The position numbers and the translations under genes were made by a program. From Cognatiyoonia koreensis (GTDB lineage Bacteria; Pseudomonadota; Alphaproteobacteria; Rhodobacterales; Rhodobacteraceae), in assembly GCF_900109295.1 (NCBI RefSeq), contig NZ_FOIZ01000002.1:1109809-1173808 (forward strand): a DNA stretch of 64,000 nt, in the 5' to 3' direction. Of this stretch, positions 33,301 to 42,906 are shown piece by piece. The notes beneath the pieces are model-generated. The model saw only the letters and a list, made by a program, of their open reading frames with translations. It had not been told where the DNA came from and did no database searches. The number at the start of each line of letters is the position of its first letter. Position 1 is the first letter of the stretch.

Positions 33301-35430
33301 ATGACGACTGACGATGATCTGATCGCGCTGGTCCGCACTTACAACCCTCGCACGAATGAACATATGCTGCGGGACGCTTTCGCGTTCGGCGCAGAAATGC
33401 ACGCGGGCCAGTTCCGCCATTCCGGCGAACCTTATTTTACACATCCTGTCGCGGTTGCCCTTCTTCTTGCCGAAATGCAGATGGATGATGCGACACTTGT
33501 GACCGCGCTGCTGCACGACACGATCGAAGACACCAAAGCATCCTTCAGCGAGGTCGAGCAACGGTTCAGCCGGGAAATCGCGGAATTGGTTGACGGCGTC
33601 ACCAAGCTGACGAACCTGCAGCTGAATTCCACAGAAACAAAACAGGCCGAAAATTTCCGAAAGCTGTTCATGGCCACCTCGCGGGATCTGCGGGTGACGC
33701 TGGTCAAGCTTGCCGACCGTCTGCACAACATGCGCACCATCAAGGCCATGCGCCCCGAAAAGCAGGCCCAGAAGGCCCGCGAGACGATGGACATCTACGC
33801 CCCGCTTGCCGGCCGCATGGGTATGCAATGGATGCGCGAAGAACTCGAAGACCTTGCCTTCCGTGTGCTCAACCCCGAGGCCCGCAGCTCGATCATCCGC
33901 CGTTTTATCACGTTGCAGCGCGAAACCGGTGATGTGGTGCAAAAAATTACCGCCGACATGCGGGTCGAACTGGAAAAGGCCAATATCCAGGGCGAGGTCA
34001 TGGGCCGCGCCAAAAAGCCCTATTCGATCTGGCGCAAGATGCAGGAAAAGGATCAGGGCTTTTCGCGCTTGTCGGATATTTACGGGTTCCGCGTCATCTG
34101 CGCGACCGAGGCCGATTGCTATCGCACCCTTGGTGCGATCCATCAACGCTGGCGTGCCGTGCCCGGACGTTTCAAGGATTATATCAGCCAGCCTAAATCC
34201 AACGGGTATCGCTCGATCCACACGACGGTTTCGGGGCGTGATGGCAAACGCGTCGAGGTTCAGATCCGCACCCGCGAAATGCACGAGGTCGCGGAAACAG
34301 GCGTTGCCGCGCATTGGTCCTATCGCAACGGTGAGCGGGTCGAGAACCGCTTTGCCGTCGATCCGGTCCTGTGGATTTCGTCGCTCACCGAACGGCTGGA
34401 CGACGATCAGGACCACGATGAATTTCTCGAAGCAGTCAAGCTCGAGATGTATACCGATCAGGTCTTCTGTTTCACGCCGAAAGGCGATGTCATCAAGTTA
34501 CCGCGCGGCGCGACGCCGATCGATTTTGCCTATGCCATCCACACCCGGATCGGGTCCAAATGCGTCGGTGCCAAAGTCGACGGTATCCGCGTGCCGCTTT
34601 GGACCCGTTTGAAGAACGGCCAGTCGGTCGAGGTCGTGACCGCGGAAGGGCAGAAGCCGCAGTCGACATGGATCGATATCGCGGTGACGGGCCGCGCCAA
34701 GACCGCGATCCGCCGGTCCTTGCGGGAAGAAGACCGTGAACGGTTTGAGAGACTGGGGCGCGAATTGCTGCGCGTAGCCTTCGAGAACGTCGGCAAGAAA
34801 TTCACCGAAAAGGCGATCCGCACAGCGGCCAAGACCCTTGCCCTTGAAAGCAGCGAAGAAATGCTGGTGCAGCTTGGCAGTGCCGAGCTGTCAGCGCGGC
34901 TCATCGTGGCTGCACTTTACCCGGAACTTGCCACCACCAACGGCGATCAGGTCGAACCGGGCCGCGCTGTCGTCGGTCTGAGCGGCGATCAGACATTTAC
35001 CCGTGCGCAATGCTGTCAGCCGGTCCCGGGCGAACGGATCGTCGGTCTGACGTTCCGCGGACAGGGCGTGGTGATCCACGCCATCGATTGCGCCGTTCTC
35101 GCAACATACGAAGACCAGCCGGACCGCTGGATCGACCTGCGATGGCAGGAAGGCAACCACCCGGCGACGAACAATGTGACCTTCGATATCTCGATTACGA
35201 ACGATGCAGGCGTGCTGGGGCGCATTTGCACATTGATTGGCGAGCAGAACGCCAATATCTCGGACTTGAAGTTTATCGACCGGAAACCAGACTATTATAG
35301 GCTGCTGATTGACGCCGATTTGCAGGATGCGTCACACCTGCACCGCGTCATGACCGCGTTGGAGGCGGAAAGCACGGTGTCGTCGATCGAACGCCATCGT
35401 GACCCGGCGCGTGCCGGAAACAGCCCATAG
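33301..35430 (+). CDS. Bifunctional (p)ppGpp synthetase/hydrolase (RelA/SpoT homologue)
   Basis: This is a 709-residue Rsh protein. The hydrolase HD domain is at about 30-180, with HD at 72-73 in TALLHDTIED. The synthetase domain is at about 235-345 and includes IYGFRVICATEADCYRTLG, the RFKD motif at 290-293 and SNGYRSIHTTVSG. A TGS domain lies at about 385-445 (DQVFCFTPKGDVIKLPRGAT) and a C-terminal ACT domain at about 630-709 (ISITNDAGVLGRICTLIGEQ). RXKD, rather than EXDD, is the hallmark of bifunctional enzymes, so this is probably the single long Rsh controlling the stringent response. It is co-transcribed with rpoZ. Confidence 0.97.
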   Translation: MTTDDDLIALVRTYNPRTNEHMLRDAFAFGAEMHAGQFRHSGEPYFTHPVAVALLLAEMQMDDATLVTALLHDTIEDTKASFSEVEQRFSREIAELVDGVTKLTNLQLNSTETKQAENFRKLFMATSRDLRVTLVKLADRLHNMRTIKAMRPEKQAQKARETMDIYAPLAGRMGMQWMREELEDLAFRVLNPEARSSIIRRFITLQRETGDVVQKITADMRVELEKANIQGEVMGRAKKPYSIWRKMQEKDQGFSRLSDIYGFRVICATEADCYRTLGAIHQRWRAVPGRFKDYISQPKSNGYRSIHTTVSGRDGKRVEVQIRTREMHEVAETGVAAHWSYRNGERVENRFAVDPVLWISSLTERLDDDQDHDEFLEAVKLEMYTDQVFCFTPKGDVIKLPRGATPIDFAYAIHTRIGSKCVGAKVDGIRVPLWTRLKNGQSVEVVTAEGQKPQSTWIDIAVTGRAKTAIRRSLREEDRERFERLGRELLRVAFENVGKKFTEKAIRTAAKTLALESSEEMLVQLGSAELSARLIVAALYPELATTNGDQVEPGRAVVGLSGDQTFTRAQCCQPVPGERIVGLTFRGQGVVIHAIDCAVLATYEDQPDRWIDLRWQEGNHPATNNVTFDISITNDAGVLGRICTLIGEQNANISDLKFIDRKPDYYRLLIDADLQDASHLHRVMTALEAESTVSSIERHRDPARAGNSP

Positions 35431-35463
35431 GCGCGATGCGCCCAAGAAAAGGAAGACAGGTTT

Positions 35464-36120
35464 TTGGTATTCAAACGACGGGATAGACGACCAATCTGGA
35501 AGGTTGCGGTCGATTTCATCTATCCCAAAGGCGGGTGGGGCCGCGCGTTCGAATATGTCAAACACCGGGTCCGCCGGCTGCCGGACACGCCTGAAAAGAT
35601 CGGGCGCGGCGTCTGGGCCGGTGTCTTTGCGGCCTTCACGCCATTCTATGGGTTGCACTTCGTCGTCGCCGCTTTGCTCGCCAAGGTGATGCGCGGCAAT
35701 ATCCTTGCGGCCTTGATGGGCACCTTCTTTGGCAACCCGCTCACCTATATCCCCATTGGCGTGGCAGCTTTGTCGACCGGGCACTGGCTGCTTGGCACAA
35801 CCTTCGACGGCTCGATCATCGGCGGCAACGACACGTCTTGCCGGATCGGCTGTCAGTTCTCGATGGCTTTTGCCGACTTGTGGCGCAATCTGATCGCGAT
35901 GTTTACAGGTGAAACAGCCGACTGGTCCGGTCTTGCCGGTTTCTATGCCGAGGTTTTCTATCCCTACCTTGTCGGCGGCATCATCCCCGGAATCGTATGT
36001 GCCACGGTCAGCTATTACCTCTGTGTGCCGCTGGTGTCGGCCTATCAGAACCGCCGCCGCAAAAAGCTGAGAGAGAAGCTCGACAAGCTCAAGAATAAAT
36101 CCTTGCCCGAGAATGGCTAA
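35464..36120 (+). CDS. DUF2062 family membrane protein
   Basis: This 218-residue protein carries the DUF2062 pattern GVWAGVFAAFTPFYGLHFVV followed by MGTFFGNPLTYIPIGV. It has three to four membrane helices and ends with a basic cytosolic tail (RRRKKLREKLDKLKNKSLPE). Function unknown. The start is a TTG at 35464 with GGAAGACAGG just upstream, and no ATG is available in frame before the conserved part. It lies 33 bp after rsh and 51 bp before pdxJ. Confidence 0.88.
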   Translation: MVFKRRDRRPIWKVAVDFIYPKGGWGRAFEYVKHRVRRLPDTPEKIGRGVWAGVFAAFTPFYGLHFVVAALLAKVMRGNILAALMGTFFGNPLTYIPIGVAALSTGHWLLGTTFDGSIIGGNDTSCRIGCQFSMAFADLWRNLIAMFTGETADWSGLAGFYAEVFYPYLVGGIIPGIVCATVSYYLCVPLVSAYQNRRRKKLREKLDKLKNKSLPENG

Positions 36121-36171
36121 GGCCTGAAAACGCGTTAGGTTGCTGTCAGAACTTCAGAAAGGGATTAGAAG

Positions 36172-36912
36172 ATGAGCAAGCTGCGTCTGGGGGTCAACAT
36201 CGACCATGTGGCAACTGTGCGTAACGCGCGCGGCGGCGACAATCCCGATCCCGTCCGTGCCGCGCTCATGGCGCAGGACGCCGGTGCCGATGGCATCACC
36301 GCACACCTGCGCGAAGATCGCCGCCACATCATCGACAGTGACATCGACCGGTTGATGGACGCGTTGCGCGTCCCGCTTAATTTCGAAATGGCCGCAACCG
36401 CCGAGATGCAGGCTATTGCCTTGCGTCACAAACCGCATGCGGTCTGCCTAGTTCCTGAAAAGCGAGAAGAGCGGACAACCGAAGGCGGGCTGGACGTCGC
36501 CAAGAATGACAACGCGCTTGGGGCCTATATCGCGCCACTGCGCGATGCGGGCGCGCGCGTGTCCATGTTCATCGCCGCTGAAAAGTCGCAGCTGGATGCC
36601 TCTGCCCGTATCGGTGCCCCTGTCGTCGAATTGCACGCCGGGGCCTATGCCGATGCCTGGGCCGAAGAACGCTGGGACGTGCGCGACAGCGAACTGGCCA
36701 AGATCACCGACATGGCGGCCTATGGCGCGTCCATCGGGCTAGAGGTCCACGTCGGGCACGGGCTGACCTATGACAGCGTCGGCCCGATTGCCGCGCTGCC
36801 AGAGGTGATGGAACTGAACATCGGCCATTTCATCATTGGTGAAGCGATCTTCAGAGGCCTGCCCGAGGCGATCAAGGAAATGCGTCGCTGCATGGACGCC
36901 GCCCGCGCTTAA
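36172..36912 (+). CDS. pdxJ: Pyridoxine 5'-phosphate synthase
   Basis: This 246-residue TIM-barrel enzyme condenses 1-deoxyxylulose 5-phosphate with 3-amino-2-oxopropyl phosphate to give pyridoxine 5'-phosphate. Evidence: [19 protein letters not shown] at the N terminus, [45 protein letters not shown] and [20 protein letters not shown]. An AGAAAGGG ribosome site precedes the ATG. Placement before acpS and lepB is a familiar bacterial arrangement. Confidence 0.98.
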   Translation: MSKLRLGVNIDHVATVRNARGGDNPDPVRAALMAQDAGADGITAHLREDRRHIIDSDIDRLMDALRVPLNFEMAATAEMQAIALRHKPHAVCLVPEKREERTTEGGLDVAKNDNALGAYIAPLRDAGARVSMFIAAEKSQLDASARIGAPVVELHAGAYADAWAEERWDVRDSELAKITDMAAYGASIGLEVHVGHGLTYDSVGPIAALPEVMELNIGHFIIGEAIFRGLPEAIKEMRRCMDAARA

Positions 36913-37033
36913 ACCCATCGTTCGCGAACTGGAAACAGTGCGTTCGCGATACCGCACTGGCCTAAACCGGAATCCAGCGCCAAACTGCCTTGGGTCATGC
37001 AAATGACGCGTTGAAACCTCTGGGGGGAGGCGG

Positions 37034-37531
37034 ATGAAGGGTTGGGTCACGACGTACCCTGTCAGGGCGATTGGGCTGGTTGCAGCAGCCCTGTGCTGCG
37101 GGTGGCTGCCGATGAAAGCAAACGCGCAGGTGGTTTCGCCCTGCACAGAAGAATCCCAGATTGATCTGATTGCCCAGCCCGAACATCTGAACATCCGGCA
37201 TTTCGCCAAGGGTGCGGTACTTGTCGCCATCACCGATGATGGCCGGGACGACGCGGCAACGGCGCTGTCCGTACTGATCCTGTCGCCTCCGCTGAACGAT
37301 CTGAGCGAGCGGCAATGTCGCCGGATCAGCTTTTCGGACACGGACGGCTACGCGGCACTTCTGCTCGACAAGGCCGAGTCCGCCTATGACCCTGCCAACG
37401 GTCTGTCATTGCGCTTGCCAGCGATCTATGTAGCTTCCTCCGAAAGTGCAGGTGACGCAGTGGAGTTGGACGTGACAGTGAATGCGCAAACCGGGGTCAT
37501 CACGCCCGTTCAGATCACGGCCACCAATTGA
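37034..37531 (+). CDS. Secreted hypothetical protein A (165 aa), related to 37859-38317
   Basis: An N-terminal hydrophobic signal (AIGLVAAALCCGWLPMKANA) precedes a mature domain of about 135 residues. The mature part contains FAKGAVLVAITDDGRDDAAT, VLILSPPLNDLSERQCRRIS and YAALLLDKAESAYDPANGLS. The same order of features ([47 protein letters not shown]) occurs in the protein encoded at 37859, so the two are paralogues of an unrecognised periplasmic family with a conserved cysteine. GGGGGGAGG lies before the ATG. Its stop overlaps the Dabb gene start. Confidence 0.78.
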   Translation: MKGWVTTYPVRAIGLVAAALCCGWLPMKANAQVVSPCTEESQIDLIAQPEHLNIRHFAKGAVLVAITDDGRDDAATALSVLILSPPLNDLSERQCRRISFSDTDGYAALLLDKAESAYDPANGLSLRLPAIYVASSESAGDAVELDVTVNAQTGVITPVQITATN

Positions 37532-37848
37532 GCGGCCGCATTCTGCACGTCGTCATGCTGCGCCTGGCCCCCGACACGCCAGCGGCTAATTTGGAGTCGG
37601 TGATGTCCGGCCTGGCCGCCTTGCAAAAGGACGTCCCCGGATTTCTGGAGTTTGCACACGGTCCAAACCGCGACTTTGAGAAAAAGTCGCCAGAGTATGC
37701 CTATGGCTTTCAATGCAGCTTCGCTGATAAAGACGCTCTGCAATCCTATGCCGATAACCCGACCCACAAACAGCTTGGCGCGAAACTTGTCGCGATGTGC
37801 GTCGATGGTGCAAATGGAATATGGGTTGCGGATATCGAAGTCGGCTAG
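37528..37848 (+). CDS. Dabb (stress-responsive A/B barrel) domain protein
   Basis: This 106-residue protein starts with a TTG overlapping the preceding stop. It contains ILHVVMLRLAPDTPAANLES, FLEFAHGPNRDFEKKSPEYA, YGFQCSFADKDALQSYADNP and HKQLGAKL, the ferredoxin-like alpha/beta barrel of the Dabb family. Members are stress-induced dimers, some of them catalytic, but the substrate here is unknown. It is placed between two paralogous secreted-protein genes in one translationally coupled chain running to acpS. Confidence 0.88.
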   Translation: MSGRILHVVMLRLAPDTPAANLESVMSGLAALQKDVPGFLEFAHGPNRDFEKKSPEYAYGFQCSFADKDALQSYADNPTHKQLGAKLVAMCVDGANGIWVADIEVG

Positions 37849-37858
37849 GGACGCTGCG

Positions 37859-38317
37859 ATGCGTGGTTTCATCACATTTTTTCTGACTGTCTGTGCATCC
37901 GCGGCGATGGGGCAAGAGGTGCAGGACTGCAATCACGCGTTCCAGTTCGGCGGGGCGGTACAACCTGCGGATATGAACACCCGTGCCTACGCCAACGGCA
38001 GCGTCAAGTTCGTCGTCATCCATGATGGAAAGTCGCAAGCGGCAGATGCCTTCTTCCTTGCGGTCCTGTCCCCCTTCGGTCCTGACGACGCACGCCAGCG
38101 GTGTCACCTGATCGGTCGGGACGTCGGGGTTGGCTATGCGAACATCGCACTCAATCTGGCAGAGGCCGAATACAACGCGGCAACCGGCCTGACCGTGGCC
38201 GTGCCCGCGCGCATCTACCTGCCGGACGTTGGGTTCAGCAATGGCACGCTCTTGTCGGTGAACGTCAATCAGGCAACGCAGACGGTAAGTGTGAGCCAGG
38301 AATTGGGCAACGAATGA
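37859..38317 (+). CDS. Secreted hypothetical protein B (152 aa), related to 37034-37531
   Basis: The protein has a signal peptide ([18 protein letters not shown]) and a mature part paralogous to the product of 37034: a central [38 protein letters not shown] and [20 protein letters not shown]. Two cysteines, one near the N terminus (QDCNHAF) and one in RQRCH, could pair in the periplasm. It starts 10 bp after the Dabb gene; the longer frame from 37652 overlaps that gene and is not credible. Its stop overlaps acpS by 4 bp. Function unknown. Confidence 0.78.
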   Translation: MRGFITFFLTVCASAAMGQEVQDCNHAFQFGGAVQPADMNTRAYANGSVKFVVIHDGKSQAADAFFLAVLSPFGPDDARQRCHLIGRDVGVGYANIALNLAEAEYNAATGLTVAVPARIYLPDVGFSNGTLLSVNVNQATQTVSVSQELGNE

Positions 38318-38730
38318 TCCTTGGGATCGGAACAGACCTCGCCAACATCGAGCGGATCAGCGGTACGCTCGACCGGTTTGGCGATCGCTTTCGCAATCGT
38401 GTCTTTACCGACGTCGAACAACGCAAGGCTGAACGGCGCAAGGACGTCGCAGGCACCTACGCGAAACGCTGGGCCGCAAAAGAGGCGTGTTCCAAGGCGC
38501 TGGGCACTGGCCTGCGCATGGGGATCAGCTGGAAAGATATGGCCGTCAGTAATCTGCGCACGGGACAACCCGTCATGGAAGTGACAGGGTGGGCGAAAGA
38601 ACGGCTTGATGCGATGACGCCGCCGGGCCACGAGGCAATTATCCATGTGACATTGACGGACGATCACCCATGGGCGCAGGCCTTTGTTCTGATCGAAGCA
38701 AGACCGCTGGTCGGGGCAGTGACAGACTGA
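38314..38730 (+). CDS. acpS: Holo-[acyl-carrier-protein] synthase
   Basis: This 138-residue enzyme transfers the phosphopantetheine arm from CoA to acyl carrier protein. Motifs are [16 protein letters not shown] with the metal-binding Asp, [18 protein letters not shown], and [19 protein letters not shown] with the W-A-x-K-E-A signature. [18 protein letters not shown] ends the protein. The ATG at 38314 overlaps the previous stop (ATGA). A gap of 95 bp with a possible TTGACA -35 element at 38766-38771 separates it from lepB. Confidence 0.97.
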   Translation: MILGIGTDLANIERISGTLDRFGDRFRNRVFTDVEQRKAERRKDVAGTYAKRWAAKEACSKALGTGLRMGISWKDMAVSNLRTGQPVMEVTGWAKERLDAMTPPGHEAIIHVTLTDDHPWAQAFVLIEARPLVGAVTD

Positions 38731-38825
38731 TAGGGATTATGAACGCTAACGCCGCGTTGGCTTGCTTGACAGACAAAGGCCTTCGCCCCATGAAGCGCTG
38801 CAACCAAACGCCGAAAGGGTGAAGT

Positions 38826-39665
38826 ATGGCTGAAAAGTCGGGATTCTTCGGATCCGTCATCGAAACCGTCAAGACCGTGGTCTATGCGCTGCTGATCGCG
38901 GGACTTTTCCGGACGATCTTTTTCCAGCCTTTCTGGATTCCGTCAGGTTCGATGAAGGACACCCTTCTGATCGGCGACTTCCTGTTCGTGAACAAGATGG
39001 CCTACGGGTATTCCTACGCGTCCTGTCCGTCGATCCGTATTCCCGCGCTGGGCATCGATATCGGTGCGGATGATTTCTGCGGTGTGTTTCAGGGTGACGG
39101 GTCAGAACGGCTCTGGGGGTCGGATCCGGAAGTCGGCGACGTGGTGGTTTTCCGCCATCCCGTCAACGGGCGCGACTTCATCAAGCGCCTGATCGGCAAG
39201 CCGGGTGATCGCATCCAGATGAAAGACGGCGTGCTGCATATCAACGACACACCCGTCAAGATCGAGGATGACGGGCTGTTCATCGAAACGATGGAATATC
39301 AGGGACCGCAAAGCGCGCTGCCACGCTGTTCCAACGGGGCGGTGGGCCAAGGTGCAGACTGCGTGAAGGAACGCAGCTATGAAACGCTGCCCAATGGCGT
39401 GCGCCATGCCGTTCTGAATATCGGCCCGCAGCAATCGGACAACACGGGCGTCTATACCGTTCCCGCAGACCACTTCTTTTTCATGGGTGACAATCGCGAC
39501 AATTCGACTGACAGCCGTGTGGCGCAGGCTGCCCGTGGTGTCGGGTTCGTGCCGCGCGCAGATATCGTGGGACGGGCCGACCGGGTGATGTTCTCTTCCG
39601 CCGGACGCTCCATGCTGGCCTTCTGGACGTGGCGGGGCGATCGCTTTTTCAAGGAAATCGAGTGA
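38826..39665 (+). CDS. lepB: Signal peptidase I
   Basis: This 279-residue inner-membrane protease removes signal peptides from exported proteins. One N-terminal membrane segment lies at about 14-35 ([19 protein letters not shown]). The catalytic Ser42 is in [15 protein letters not shown], the general-base Lys120 is in [17 protein letters not shown], and box E is [13 protein letters not shown] longer insert between Lys120 and box E carries two cysteines. The stop overlaps the GTG of rnc. The lepB-rnc-era order is widely conserved. Confidence 0.98.
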   Translation: MAEKSGFFGSVIETVKTVVYALLIAGLFRTIFFQPFWIPSGSMKDTLLIGDFLFVNKMAYGYSYASCPSIRIPALGIDIGADDFCGVFQGDGSERLWGSDPEVGDVVVFRHPVNGRDFIKRLIGKPGDRIQMKDGVLHINDTPVKIEDDGLFIETMEYQGPQSALPRCSNGAVGQGADCVKERSYETLPNGVRHAVLNIGPQQSDNTGVYTVPADHFFFMGDNRDNSTDSRVAQAARGVGFVPRADIVGRADRVMFSSAGRSMLAFWTWRGDRFFKEIE

Positions 39666-40342
39666 AGCTGTCAGCCGATCTTGCCGCGTTCCAGACCCGG
39701 CTCGGGCATATCTTTGCCAAGCCAGATTACCTTGTGCGGGCCGTGACGCATTCGTCCATGACCTCGGCACACCGCGACGATAACCAGCGGCTGGAATTTC
39801 TGGGTGACAGGGTGCTCGGGCTGGTCATGGCCGAAGCCTTGCTGCAAGCCGACCCGAACGCGCCCGAAGGGCTGCTGGCCCCGCGCTACAACGCGCTTGT
39901 GCGCCGCGAGGCCTGCGCTGACGTGGCGCGCCAGATCGACCTGGGGGCGGTGCTGAAACTGGGCCGGTCGGAAATGAAATCAGGCGGGCGGCGCAAGGAA
40001 GCCCTGCTTGCTGACGCGATGGAAGCAGTCATCGCGGCAATCTATCAGGACGGCGGGTACGATATCGCCCGCAAGGCGATTTTGCGGCTGTGGGGCGACC
40101 GGATCGGCAATGTCGCTGATGATGCGCGCGATCCGAAGACGGCGTTGCAGGAATGGGCGCAGGCCCGTGGCGAACAGCCGCCCGCCTATGTCGAAATAGC
40201 GCGCGAAGGTCCGGATCACCAACCGGTCTTCACGATCGAGGCCCGTCTTGAATCCGGGCAGTGCGAACAGGCGACAGCCGGGTCCAAACGTCATGCAGAA
40301 CAGGCGGCAGCGAAAGCGCTGCTGGAAAAGGTAAATTCATGA
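39662..40342 (+). CDS. rnc: Ribonuclease III
   Basis: This 226-residue double-strand-specific endoribonuclease processes rRNA and structured mRNAs. The catalytic domain at about 1-150 includes the signature [20 protein letters not shown] and the second acidic site in [20 protein letters not shown]. The dsRNA-binding domain at about 153-222 reads [20 protein letters not shown], ending [15 protein letters not shown]. It starts with a GTG overlapping the lepB stop; a longer ATG frame from 39629 runs within lepB. Its stop overlaps era. Confidence 0.98.
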   Translation: MKLSADLAAFQTRLGHIFAKPDYLVRAVTHSSMTSAHRDDNQRLEFLGDRVLGLVMAEALLQADPNAPEGLLAPRYNALVRREACADVARQIDLGAVLKLGRSEMKSGGRRKEALLADAMEAVIAAIYQDGGYDIARKAILRLWGDRIGNVADDARDPKTALQEWAQARGEQPPAYVEIAREGPDHQPVFTIEARLESGQCEQATAGSKRHAEQAAAKALLEKVNS

Positions 40343-41247
40343 GCGACACACGCGCAGGTTTCATCGCTCTTATCGGAGAGCCGAACGCAGGCAAATCAAC
40401 GCTGCTGAATCGCATGGTCGGGGCCAAGGTGTCAATCGTGACGCATAAGGTGCAGACCACGCGGGCGCGCATCAGGGGTGTGGCGATGGAAGGGCAGTCG
40501 CAGCTGGTCTTTGTCGATACGCCGGGACTGTTCCAGCCACGCCGCAGACTCGACAGGGCGATGGTCGCTGCTGCATGGGGCGGGGCTGCAGATGCTGACG
40601 TGGTCGTCCTGATGATCGAGGCGCATCGCGGCATGTCCGATGGCGTCAAAGCCATTCTGGATGGGCTTGGCGATCTGGGCGACCGCCGGATCGCACTTGC
40701 GATCAACAAGATCGACAAGGTCAAGTCAGAGACGCTACTGGCGCTCACGCAAGCCATGAACGAGGCGTTCGCTTTTGAGAAGACCTTCATGATTTCCGCG
40801 GAAAAAGGGCACGGGTGCGATACTTTGCGCGCGTGGCTCGCGCAAGCGGTGCCACTTGGTCCCTGGCTCTACCCAGAGGATCAGCTGTCCGATTTGCCCA
40901 TGCGCATGATCGCCGCCGAAATGACCCGCGAAAAACTGACGCTGCGACTGCATCAGGAATTGCCCTATCAGCTGACAGTCGAAACCGAAAACTGGGAAGA
41001 ACGCAAAGACGGGTCCTGCAAGATCGACCAGCTGGTCTATGTCATGCGCGATGGGCACAAGGGAATCGTGCTGGGCAACAAGGGCGAAACGATCAAGGCT
41101 GTCGGGCAGGCTGCGCGCGCGGAACTCGAAGAGTTTCTGGGCCGCAAGGTCCATCTGTTTCTGCAGGTCAAGGTCCGTCCGAACTGGTTGGAAGAATCCG
41201 AACGCTATGACGAGATGGGGCTGAACTTCAAGGACGGCAATTCGTGA
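40339..41247 (+). CDS. era: GTPase Era
   Basis: This 302-residue GTPase helps mature 16S rRNA and the small subunit. G1 is [14 protein letters not shown]2 lies near [12 protein letters not shown]3 is VFVDTPGLF, and G4 is LAINKIDKV. The C-terminal KH domain (about 210-295) reads [20 protein letters not shown] and [13 protein letters not shown]. The ATG at 40339 overlaps the rnc stop by 4 bp, and the stop overlaps the DUF1491 gene. A longer frame from 40261 lies inside rnc. Confidence 0.98.
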   Translation: MSDTRAGFIALIGEPNAGKSTLLNRMVGAKVSIVTHKVQTTRARIRGVAMEGQSQLVFVDTPGLFQPRRRLDRAMVAAAWGGAADADVVVLMIEAHRGMSDGVKAILDGLGDLGDRRIALAINKIDKVKSETLLALTQAMNEAFAFEKTFMISAEKGHGCDTLRAWLAQAVPLGPWLYPEDQLSDLPMRMIAAEMTREKLTLRLHQELPYQLTVETENWEERKDGSCKIDQLVYVMRDGHKGIVLGNKGETIKAVGQAARAELEEFLGRKVHLFLQVKVRPNWLEESERYDEMGLNFKDGNS

Positions 41248-41570
41248 GGCTCACTGCAGGGATATGGGTCTCTGCTTACCTCAAACGGTTAAGCCTGCTG
41301 AACATCCCGGCCTTCATCGTCGCCAAGGGTGATGCCACGGCGGGCGCGGTGCTGATCAAACTCAACACACTTGACGGGCAGGCCTGCTGCTTCCAGCGAT
41401 CATTCGATGTGATGACCGGAGAGCGCAAATGGGTCGTTCTGTCTGACGGGGCGGAGGGGGACGTCGATGCCTCCGTCGCCAAACAGCGGTCCTTTGATCC
41501 CGACCTCTGGGTGATCGAGGTGGAAGACCGCGCAGGGCGGCACTTGCTCGACGAACCCGGTCTCGCGTGA
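41244..41570 (+). CDS. DUF1491 family protein
   Basis: This 108-residue protein has the DUF1491 pattern: AYLKRLSLLNIPAFIVAKGD, AGAVLIKLNTLDGQACCFQR, WVVLSDGAEGDVDASVAKQR and DPDLWVIEVEDRAGRHLLDE. Function unknown; it is typical of alphaproteobacteria and often found between era and recO. A GTG start overlaps the era stop by 4 bp, ending a coupled chain lepB-rnc-era-DUF1491. Confidence 0.92.
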   Translation: MRLTAGIWVSAYLKRLSLLNIPAFIVAKGDATAGAVLIKLNTLDGQACCFQRSFDVMTGERKWVVLSDGAEGDVDASVAKQRSFDPDLWVIEVEDRAGRHLLDEPGLA

Positions 41571-41586
41571 CGTGGGGCGGATTTTT

Positions 41587-41609
41587 GAGTATTTTTGGCA
41601 AGATGATAC
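41587..41609 (+). repeat. Short interspersed repeat, copy 1
   Basis: GAGTATTTTTGGCAAGATGATAC lies 17 bp after the DUF1491 stop. In reverse orientation the same 23-bp unit occurs at 41744-41766 with one mismatch, so the two copies form the ends of a 180-bp inverted-repeat unit. A third copy is at 62650-62687. Confidence 0.7.
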
Positions 41610-41743
41610 GAAAAAGACGCCCTCCATTTACGGCATGTTAAGGTTAATGCGCGAGTCTGACCGTGCGGTACAGGGTGGAGACCCGATGGCCGTGCAAGGT
41701 GATGCTTTTGAAAAACGGCATGCACAGGGCAAGATGGTCTTTG
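41610..41743. other. Gene-free spacer between the two repeats before recO
   Basis: The 239-bp gap between DUF1491 and recO (41571-41809) holds no supported gene. It contains the paired repeats and, overlapping copy 2, a hairpin GGGCAAGATG (41728-41737)/CATCTTGCCC (41748-41757). An open frame through it exists but runs over both repeats and lacks a ribosome site. Confidence 0.5.
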
Positions 41744-41766
41744 GTATCATCTTGCCCAAAATACTC
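41744..41766 (-). repeat. Short interspersed repeat, copy 2 (inverted)
   Basis: This is the reverse complement of copy 1 with one mismatch, followed by CCGCCGGAGG. The flanking bases also match copy 3 at 62650-62687, so the repeat unit is longer than 23 bp on this side. It ends 43 bp before recO. Confidence 0.7.
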
Positions 41767-41809
41767 CCGCCGGAGGCTTTGCAACATCCGCAGGTAGGCG
41801 GACCCGCGC

Positions 41810-42541
41810 ATGATTGAATGGCGCGACGAAGGGGCGGTTCTGGCGGCGCGGCCACTCGGCGAAACGTCCGTTATTCTGGACGTCTTCACACCGACCATGG
41901 GGCGGCATACCGGCGTGGTCCGTGGCGGCACGTCGCGCAAGCATGCGCCCGTTCTTCAACCCGGTGCGCAAGTTTCGGTCGCATGGAAGGCCCGTCTGAA
42001 CGAACACCTCGGCACCTTTACCATTGAACCCGTCCGCAGCCGCGCGGCACAGGCGATGGGGGACCGCCTCGCGCTCGCTGGGTTGAATGCCGTCTGCGCC
42101 TTGCTGTCTGCGGTTCTGCCTGAACGGGAGGCGCATGGCGCACTCTACACGCAAACGATCAGCCTTCTTGACCTGCTCGGGCAATCCGAGGTCTGGCCAC
42201 TGGCCTACTTGCGCTGGGAACAGAACTTGCTTGAAGAAATGGGCTTTGGCATGGATTTGTCAGCCTGTGCCGTCAGGGGCGTGAACGAAGATCTTGCTTT
42301 TGTGTCGCCGAAATCGGGCCGCGCCGTCAGTCGTGAAGCGGCGGGTGACTGGGCGGACCGCTTGTTGCTTTTGCCGCCCGTGTTGGCGGGGAAAGGTGAT
42401 GCAACCGCGTCCGAAATCGTCAAAGCGCTCGCCACGACAGGCTTCTTTGTGGAAAAGCGGCTGATGCGTGCAATGGGTGATCGCCCGGTTCCGGCAGCGC
42501 GCCAGCGCTTGCTCGACGTGATCGCGCGTCAAGGCGACTGA
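41810..42541 (+). CDS. recO: DNA repair protein RecO
   Basis: This 243-residue protein begins [20 protein letters not shown], the N-terminal OB fold of RecO, and continues with [20 protein letters not shown]. The helical middle follows ([20 protein letters not shown], then [20 protein letters not shown]), with a C-terminal [14 protein letters not shown]. RecO loads RecA onto SSB-coated gaps with RecR. The canonical four-Cys zinc site is reduced to a single Cys, as in many alphaproteobacteria. Its end overlaps the convergent META-domain gene by 13 bp. Confidence 0.95.
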   Translation: MIEWRDEGAVLAARPLGETSVILDVFTPTMGRHTGVVRGGTSRKHAPVLQPGAQVSVAWKARLNEHLGTFTIEPVRSRAAQAMGDRLALAGLNAVCALLSAVLPEREAHGALYTQTISLLDLLGQSEVWPLAYLRWEQNLLEEMGFGMDLSACAVRGVNEDLAFVSPKSGRAVSREAAGDWADRLLLLPPVLAGKGDATASEIVKALATTGFFVEKRLMRAMGDRPVPAARQRLLDVIARQGD

Positions 42542-42906
42542 AAGACCAGACTGTCGTCGGCGTCGTTGGACAGGATCAGAACGGGGCCGCTGATCTCGGC
42601 CAGCGTCATCGCAGCAAGCGTTTCGAAATAGCGGGATTCAAGCGCAAGTTCCGGGCAGGCCCGTCGTGTCGCCATGACCGGTCCGATTTCAAACCACGGA
42701 TAGGGAACAAGCTGGTTCGCTGTGTAGGAATTGCAGGGCGCTTGCCCACTGATCTGTCCGGTATCGCTGATGTTCAATGTGATCTGCGTATTTACCGGAG
42801 CACCGTTCAATTCGCGCAGAACGTAATCATCGCCGCTGCCAAAGGCCGAAATGGTTTCGTCCGGTCCACATGCGGCAAGCGCAAACAGAAGGACATAGCG
42901 TTTCAT
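42529..42906 (-). CDS. META domain lipoprotein (HslJ-like)
   Basis: This 125-residue protein has a lipoprotein signal [16 protein letters not shown], with the lipobox Cys at about 13. A META domain follows: [20 protein letters not shown], then [18 protein letters not shown] and [20 protein letters not shown]. These match the HslJ-type G-C-N-x-Y and T-R-x-A-C core. It is outer- or inner-membrane anchored in the periplasm; HslJ is linked to heat and novobiocin resistance in enterobacteria. The start overlaps the stop of the upstream reductase gene by 4 bp. Confidence 0.88.
   Translation of the reverse strand: MKRYVLLFALAACGPDETISAFGSGDDYVLRELNGAPVNTQITLNISDTGQISGQAPCNSYTANQLVPYPWFEIGPVMATRRACPELALESRYFETLAAMTLAEISGPVLILSNDADDSLVFQSP

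Noticed and set aside
33289..34416. Antisense ORF of 375 codons over the rsh gene
   Set aside because: Rsh is clearly identified on the other strand and codon positions explain the open frame.
41572..41817. ORF reading through the DUF1491-recO gap
   Set aside because: It lies on a 23-bp inverted-repeat pair, has no ribosome site, and its protein is low-complexity; it is considered a repeat artefact.
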